Assembly: GCA_027924585.1 (NCBI GenBank)
Contig: BSBM01000140.1
Location: 9,357,501-9,421,500 of the forward strand
Source: Larix kaempferi
Lineage: Eukaryota > Streptophyta > Pinopsida > Pinales > Pinaceae
Length of the DNA stretch: 64,000 nucleotides
Direction: 5' to 3'
Within the stretch, counting starts at the first letter, position 1. Every line of letters begins with the position of its first letter. Under the pieces are notes generated by a model. It was not told the origin of the DNA, did not search any database, and saw only the letters and a list, made by a program, of their open reading frames with translations. Shown piece after piece: positions 57,701-64,000 of the stretch. The position numbers were made by a program, and so were the translations under genes.

Positions 57701-58928
57701 TTTCCTAGCTGATATCGAGGACCCGGAAACATCTACACTTTGGCATCAGGGGTGGATCTCAGCACAGCGACTTGAGATTCCTGGAGAAATGCATGGGGCT
57801 TGGGCAGACTATTTACGGATATTAAGACATTCGAATATTAGACTGGCAGATAGGACTGATGAACTTATCTGGGATCATCATCCCTCCGGATTATACTCCC
57901 CAAAGAATGGATATATCCAGCTGAATGTGGATGTACATAACAGGGGATTGGAGTGGTGGTGGAAATATCTGTGGAAGTTGAAGTGTCCAGGTAAAGCAAA
58001 AATACTCTTCTGGGCTATTCTGGAAAATAAGGTTCCAACCTGGGACACCCTGCAAAAACGTTTCATCCTGGGTCCGGGGTACTGTCCACTTTGTAAAGAT
58101 GCGGAAGAGACCAATTCTCATCTTTTTGTCAATTGTCGGTATTCTCAGGACGTTTGGGCAGAAGTCTGCAAATATTTGGATCTCAATATGAGATGGCAGG
58201 GGGAGAGTGTTCTTGAAGCGTTCCATTTGTGGTGGGAATTTCAAAAGAACTCATCCATCCGGGCTCTCCCTTGTATTTTTTCCTGGGGCATCTGGATTAC
58301 CAGAAATCTGATCATCTTTCAAGATTGCAGGGTTCCGATGGAGATAGTTGTGGCACAAGTTGTGGCTGTTATACAACACTTTAAGACACCTGTCCATGCG
58401 ATTAAAACTCGACCTGTGTGTGTGGAATTGATTGATAAATCCATGCCGTGGGCTTATTTTGATGGAGCTTCAGACCAACAAACGGTGTGTGGAGGGGGGG
58501 GAGTCCTTTACAAATCTGAGTCCCATTATTTTCATATTGTGGCTGGTTTGGGGAGGGGATCAAATAACTATGCAGAACTTATGTCTCTTAGGCTGCTGAT
58601 GTTATTTGCACTTGAACAAGGATGTCTATCTCTACAGATCTTTGGCGACTCTATGTTAGTTATCGGATGGGAAAACGAGACAACACATTGTTCTGTGATG
58701 GTCCTATTACCTATCCTGGAGGAGGTGACCAGGTTAAAGCTGTCATTCAACCATATAACATTTACACATGTCTACAGGGAGAGGAATGGGATGGCAGATC
58801 TACTATCCAAGGAAGAAACGCAGCAGCATCTAGCATATGGCAATTGGAGGATTACAAATCACTCACCCGAGGGCACCTCCAGGTTTTATCACAGACCCTT
58901 TTATGAAGATATGGAGGCACTGTATTGA
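54765..58928 (+). pseudogene. LINE 2 ORF2 protein, one in-frame stop
   Basis: A frame of 1,387 codons broken only by TGA at 57417-57419. Domains in order: endonuclease (MSFNCRGLASP, LLLQE, GGDLNISLG, RLDRFLVSD, SDHCPLFLEL), reverse transcriptase (LSKAFDRVSW, GRGLRQGCPLSPLLF, LFVDDILIF with F-V-D-D near residue 693), thumb, zf-RVT (CPLCKDAEETNSHLFVNC, about 58085) and RNase H (YFDGASDQQ, NNYAELMSL, GDSMLVIGW, NGMADLLSK). The TGA could come from CGA or TGG. Upstream of the stop, endonuclease and RT are complete. It starts 89 nt after the ORF1 stop. Confidence 0.92.
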
Positions 58929-59070
58929 GCAACTGCTCAGCACTCGTTTGACCAACGAAGGATATATTTGTTTGAACAGCGCTGGTTATAGCGAGGCACA
59001 GTATTGAGCAATAGCTCAGCCGAATCGAGCAATAGCTCAATTGAGCAAAAGATCAGAATTCCACATTTCT
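58927..59070 (+). repeat. LINE 2 3' UTR short hairpins
   Basis: GAGCAACTGCTC (58927-58938) and GAGCAATAGCTC (59006-59017 and 59027-59038) are small perfect or near-perfect stem-loops. A later pair of tatatgcggNttgta words occurs near 59100 and 59205. They may be recognised by the element's reverse transcriptase, by analogy with stem-loop LINE tails. Confidence 0.65.
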
Positions 59071-59838
59071 GTTACTGTATATGTTTATATATTATAGGAT
59101 ATATGCGGGTTGTATGGACAGCAGCATTCTTTGTGCTGTTATATGGCGAACAGCGATGGACTCTCTCTTATCTCTGTGACAGTATTTGTTAATATGAATT
59201 TGGATATATGCGGTTTGTACGTACAGCCGGATACATTGTATTGTTTAATGTCTGGGAGATCAGATCTGATGTTAAAATGGGACTGTAAATATGTGACAAT
59301 GTAGGGATCTCAGTGATTCTCTTACATGTACACAATGTAATTTTGTTCATACTTTTTGAAATAAAATTACGACTTTTTCCAAGGGAAAAAAAAAAGCATC
59401 ACAATAACACTCCTTTACCCTTCCTTATATATCAAAATCTACACTACATTCAAATCATAAAATTATTTGGTGAATACCACACAGAATTCAAACATAATGT
59501 AAACTAATGTGAAATCCTATATATTATAGTAGACTTTGAAAAGGAATTGGAGCGAAGGACAAATAAAAACACCTAATTCACATAAAGACTACTTAAATCA
59601 ATTTTTCTACGAGTGGTTATCGCAACCATGTAAAACCTCTATGCCTTTCATACTTGCAGCATATGTACAAAGTGCAATTGATGCATCAGAGTTTCACTTT
59701 GACAAATTTACCGGCATATTAACAACTAGAAAAGAGACCAAGCCTACTAGACTGTCTCAGTAGTCCAAGTTCCACTTCCCAAATACCAAGAGACATTTTA
59801 GACCCTTCATATAAATTAAGGAAAGGATTGCACATTAC

Positions 59839-59924
59839 CGCCCAGTTGTGTATTTTGGAAAGATGTCTTGCAAGAACATGGATGCAATACACTACATCTT
59901 CCTGAGGTATTGTAGCCGAAGTTG
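59839..59924 (-). CDS. ANTH/AP180 clathrin-assembly exon
   Basis: A minus-strand 86-nt exon with acceptor TTATTTTTACAG before 59924 and donor GTAATG after 59839. It reads ATSATIPQEDVVYCIHVLAR and continues HLSKIHNWA. The family has ATSAIRPRADVAYCIHALARRL.KTHNW here. It ends in phase 0 and joins VALKT of the exon at 52159. The N-terminal exon (start Met, KAYGALKD region) was not found up to 62617 and may lie beyond the window. The gap to the next exon is 7.7 kb, of which 7.07 kb is LINE 2 plus its TSD. Confidence 0.9.
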
Positions 59925-62617
59925 CTGTAAAAATAACTGTCAAAAACTAAATATCATCATATACTAAATATATGCATCTTGCTTGGAAATCAATTTGCAA
60001 TGATTAAAAATCCATACTGAAATCACAGTAATGTCTAGAAGTGAACTGCCCATTAATGTAAAAATTCCTATTGAGATTTAATGTATGCACTCCAGGAAAA
60101 TGAAATCAGGTTTGACTCTTGGAGTGTAGAAAATAGGACAGTAAGTTAGTCATTTCATATCTCCCTCCCTATAAAGTGGTGGGTTTTGTTGGATATTTTA
60201 ATATAGTTGTTTCACCTATTAAAGCACCAACTGTTGGGTCTTGATCTCACTTTCGAATGGTTTCTTCAATGCTAAGGTAAGCTAATCCATCCAGGGTGCT
60301 ACAGACGCTTTCCCTATGCACTTGGTGCCTTTGTCTTTGCTTCTTCCACTTCAGAGTAAATGAGGTCCACACCAGCTCCCAACCCATCTTAAGAGGATGA
60401 GACATCAAAGTATAGCTTACAAACCTTCTGATCAATATCATGTGAACTCACCATATACAGCCCAAATTGATTGGTTCCATTATGAGATTAACTGTGTGAA
60501 TATGGTTACCTCATTTGAAAGTTTCGGAAAAAGGGTATTATATTTATGTGTGTGTAAGTGGTATTCATTTTAGCATTTTCCACAATAAGAATAAAATATG
60601 AAATATTACAACCACACCCACAATTAAAATGTCACTCAAGGTTTATTGTGTTGTTGTAGATTGAGAATGAAGTTTTTAAAGAGGAATTTGTTTGTCATCA
60701 AACCTGAACTAACTGCGCAGTAATAAAGGATACAACATCCATACTAGAGGAAAAAGGAAACCATAAGAAGGAATGTTCTATTGGGATCTAATCTATGCTA
60801 GTGTCATTTGTTATTAGTTGGTAAATATTGGATCGTATACCTTCCAAGGTTCCATCTTTCTTCTTTACATCTTCCAGCTCCTTATGGTAATAATTTGTGC
60901 TCCTCCACTCAGAAAGCAAGAATACTGTACTCAAAGTTTCACAATGTATTAACAAAACCATGAGAGAGTAAAAAAATGGCGTATTCATACTTCATTACAA
61001 ACAATACGAAAGACAGAGATCATGAAACCTCAACTATCTTGAGAAGTAAGAACAAGGAGTAACCAGTCGGGTGTGATATGTTTATCACACAACTAGACTT
61101 TATAATTTGTTCACCAACTTTCATAACACTATCAAACGGTAAATCCCTGAATTAGGGTCCATTAGAGTTTCAAGGCGAAACTTTTCATAAATTCTTAAAG
61201 GTAGTCAAGTAATAAAAATAATGTCATATAGTGAGTGAGAAGAGTTGTTTTTACCTGTAATTCATTCATTCTTGAGGTCATAATAGATTGTCATAAAAAA
61301 AAACTTAAAATTGCTCCACCTGTAGAATTAAGAGCTGAGAGTTGGCATTTTAATAAATGATCAAAAAGAAAGTTAAATACCCTAAAAGTATTAAATACTT
61401 GTATGTAAAATTGGATTATGATTTCTTGAGAAGAGATTGCTTGAAATATTTTATTGAGATTGTGCGCAGAGTCTCATAAACCAATTTAGATTTATCTTGT
61501 TGATCCATATCTAGACCTATATTCGTTAGCATCCTTTCATGTCCCAACTTATCCACCTAAAAGCAATCCACCATCTTTCTTGTCCAACGACATCCCTTCT
61601 ATTTGTAGAACCCATCTAGTATCTCTTTCTATTCTAGAAGCAAATGTAAATCTAGTAGCATATCTAGATGCAGTACTACCACCATGCATATCCATACCCA
61701 TCAAAAACAATAGAAGCAAAGGTATCTTGGGAAAATCCAGTTGGTTCATATATAAGATGCATATGAAGATCCATACCCAGATACAAATCCATATGCGGTA
61801 GACCCATTTAGATATTGAGACCCATAGCGAATTACTTACCAAACAATCTCACCAAAGTGCTTGTACTAAAACTGAAAGTTAACTATTGAACTAGAAAATT
61901 GTTTCTCCATACCATAAAACAACATGGCTTATTCATTCTCCATACCAGAAAACAACATGGCTATTGAATAAGGTTAAAACTTGTACCTCGGAGAAGCTCT
62001 GGTATGAGAGCTAAAGAAAACACTTATATCTAGATTCATAGTGTCAATGCCACTTCTATTCATATGATTCCATGAGCCCACTCCATTCTGAACCCTCACA
62101 AACAACTCTCATGATCAACAAACCTAGGGTAACTCCATAATAAGCACCCTCCCATCACTATCAAACCCTCACATCACTCAAATATATTGGAGTTTTCTTT
62201 TGAAAAATGCCATATTTTGAGTTATTTTCCCTCCCAATATCTTTTTTAATTTACTCAAATGGGAAAGGGAAAGCAAAGGGATTAGGGATTATAAGGGCAT
62301 AAAAATTGTTGTAGTTGTTGTTGTTGTTGTTCAAGGAGATGGGAATGAAGGAATTTAAAAAAAAATGAGACTTTTTTTCTTTTCAAAATGGAGGATATTG
62401 GGGATTTTCTGCAGGGGAGGGGCCCGAGGGGGACTTTCAAACTTTTTGAACTTAGCCGCAAGGAGAACCATGATGAAAGGATGCATATGGACAATTAATG
62501 GAGGTTGTGAAATTGATAAGTTTTAGATAACATGACGCAAAATACATGAACTTGCTAAAACTTTAACAACCTACAACGATTTTGTTCAAGAAAAATATGA
62601 ATGCAACCAATATGATG
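59925..62617. other. ANTH intron or upstream sequence, no clear gene
   Basis: A minus-strand segment at about 60788-60900 (KELEDVKKKDGTLEG) has splice-like borders but no recognised family. 60250-60440 resembles a decayed repeat. Otherwise AT-rich with simple repeats, such as a GTT run at about 62305-62330. I see no other feature. Confidence 0.35.
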
Positions 62618-63065
62618 TGTTAGGATATTTAGACACTTAGGAGTTAGTTAAGATCAACTTGTGTAATATATATGTTAGGTAAAGTGTTTTTCTTTAGTAT
62701 GTATTTGTAAATATTTAATCCGACGGTCACGATATGTTCTAGACATAGAGTCATCCGACGGCTCAACTTCTCTTAGATCATACCTATCTTTGATCTGTGG
62801 CTTAACACTCGATTGGTCCATGATCTCTATTTAAAGAGCATGGAGGGTCATTGTCTAGTTGATCGATCATGAGAAGCTCATTTGTAACTTTCTTACTTTT
62901 GCATAATAAACTACTCCGTAGAAGCTATTTGGCCGGGGCCGTGGAGTGTTTCCCTCTCGGGGATTTAAACCACGTCAAAACATCGTGTGTCGATATGTGA
63001 TATGTTTGTGTGAAGTGGTTTCTCTAGGTGTTCGATCTTTTGGGAGTACCCTGTGTACCCGAACA
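62618..63065 (+). repeat. Copia element 4, 5' LTR
   Basis: A 448-bp LTR beginning TGTTAGGATATTTAG and ending CCGAACA, followed by PBS TGGTATCAGAGC (63066-63077). A TATA-like CTATTTAAAG is near 62828. The partner LTR is beyond the window, so the TSD cannot be checked. Confidence 0.82.
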
Positions 63066-63077
63066 TGGTATCAGAGC

Positions 63078-63901
63078 TTTTATGAAGAGCCGCTTCCGGT
63101 TATGATCTAGATCTTGAACTGTTGTTGCCGAAACTTGAAAGGATTTCTATTTATGTATTTTCTGTGCATTTCTGGGCTATGGGAAGTGTTCCATTGCGTC
63201 TGGAGCACCGTTTCCATTGGAAAATAGTTTTTGCTTGATCGAAAACGGTTTTCGGTTGCTTCATAAACGTGTATTTCATCAGATCTGAAGATTTTTTTGT
63301 TTCGGTTTGTGGTGTGATTTGCAAGAAAAGAGGCAAGCACGGAAACCGAGAGAGGAGTAAAAAAAAAACCTTTCTCCTTCCCTTCTTTTATGTACCTTTT
63401 AACATTATCTTACTTGGTTCAGAGTTGTTTTATTCCTTAATAGGTCTTGAGTTCAAGTCTTATTAAGTTATTTTTAAACAAAGGTGCATGCAATTTCTAA
63501 TTTGAAGTTACTTTATTGTAAAAGCGCATCTCACTTAAATAATAAAAATATAAATATAAAAAGTGAGTCACTTAAGTTCTTTTTTTTGCTGCACTATTTA
63601 AAAGTAACATCATTGTAAAGTGAAAATCACTTATTTTACAAAATGATTCACTTAAAAACAACTTTCTTGTAAAGCGATTTTCAAATGTTCATCTTGGGAA
63701 GAGGAGGGTTCATTTTTTAGCTCGACATTCTCTATTTGCCACGTCACTATTGGGGACATCTTCAACTTTTTCTTTGTTCAAGCATAACTTCATCATACGG
63801 AGTCAATTTTCAGTGTCGTTTTTTTTTTTAAATCGCCTATTTTTTCGAGCTCTTCGTATCCAGACTATTGGTTTCTATTTTTACAACCATTAATTTACAA
63901 T
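63078..63901 (+). other. Copia element 4 leader
   Basis: An untranslated leader of about 820 bp between PBS and gag. Words such as cattgtaaagtgaaaatcactta recur around 63520-63680. A B-box-like gagttcaagtctt (about 63450) hints at a decayed SINE, without a convincing A box. Confidence 0.45.
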
Positions 63902-64000
63902 ATGGCCACCCCTTGTGATATTCTACTTACCAGTTCCAACTATTTCTCATGGAAATCTCGTATGGAGGATGTTCTACAAAGTAGGGGGCTTTTCAAAATT
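63902..64000 (+). CDS. Copia element 4 gag (partial, cut by window edge)
   Basis: ATG 63902 opens MATPCDILLTSSNYFSWKSR and continues MEDVLQSRGLFKI to the window end. The N-Y-F-x-W-K and D-x-L pattern is the normal start of a Ty1/copia Gag (DUF4219/UBN2 type). Only 33 residues are visible, with no lesion in them. Confidence 0.82.
   Translation, partial: MATPCDILLTSSNYFSWKSRMEDVLQSRGLFKI

Larger units (their letters stand above)
52335..59394 (+). mobile_element. LINE 2 (L1 clade), full length
   Basis: A 7.06-kb LINE with a perfect 10-bp TSD, AGCATCACAA, at 52325-52334 and 59395-59404. It has a 5' UTR of about 780 bp, intact ORF1 (53116-54675), ORF2 (54765-58928) with one in-frame TGA, a 3' UTR with hairpins, and a short A tail. 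It sits in an ANTH intron, antisense to the gene. Full length and near-intact ORFs mark it as one of the youngest insertions here. Confidence 0.95.

Noticed and set aside
60788-60900. Exon-like KELEDVKKKDGTLEG segment
   Set aside because: Splice-like borders are present, but the sequence does not match ANTH or another family I know, so it was left as unassigned.

Overview
This is a stretch of nuclear DNA from a plant with a large, repeat-rich genome. Almost everything is transposable-element sequence: Ty1/copia and Ty3/gypsy LTR elements, L1-type LINEs with a plant-type RNase H, CACTA-like ends and a tRNA-derived SINE. Between them are three short spliced exons of an ANTH/AP180 clathrin-assembly gene whose introns have been stretched by insertions. 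TE-stuffed introns and deep nesting fit a gymnosperm-like genome, but I cannot fix the species from sequence alone.

Layout. 1-7189: a decayed gypsy protease, CACTA-like ends, a tRNA-like relic, a near-perfect foldback (3426-3560), a 232-bp AT-rich tandem repeat carrying a SINE with a 17-bp target duplication (4230-4450), and repeats holding a recurring 13-bp inverted motif. 7190-32223: one L1 LINE on the minus strand with a 15-bp target-site duplication (TSD), split by two insertions. These insertions, element A (10856-16354, minus) and element B (18869-31557, plus), belong to one family I do not recognise. Both have TGTTG...CAACA ends, a palindromic 5' terminus, no visible LTRs, a repeat array, a shared TATA-like core, and one very long ORF for a globular plus coiled-coil protein. 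Element B has itself received a copia element (19097-26098), which contains an inverted solo LTR of a related family.

32809-40004: copia element 1 (TSD GTGAA) with an internally deleted reverse transcriptase and two large 3' tandem arrays. 40005-62617: the ANTH gene region on the minus strand, with exons at 59839-59924, 52018-52159 and 41863-41963. Between the exons lie a full-length, nearly intact LINE (52335-59394, plus) and copia element 3 (42609-51109, plus), which is broken by a 2.1-kb gypsy-type solo LTR (46908-49048). The third exon has an in-frame stop, so the gene copy looks dead. 62618-64000: the 5' LTR and start of gag of copia element 4, cut by the window edge.

How the parts relate. 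No operon-like functional unit exists. The order of events can be read from the nesting: tandem repeat, then LINE 1, then elements A and B, then copia 2, then its solo LTR. Most broken ORFs carry stop codons that are one C-to-T step from CAA, CAG or CGA, as expected for methylated, silenced elements. The most promising novelty is the A/B element family. Next are a possible third ORF in LINE 1 and the decaying, TE-inflated ANTH gene.
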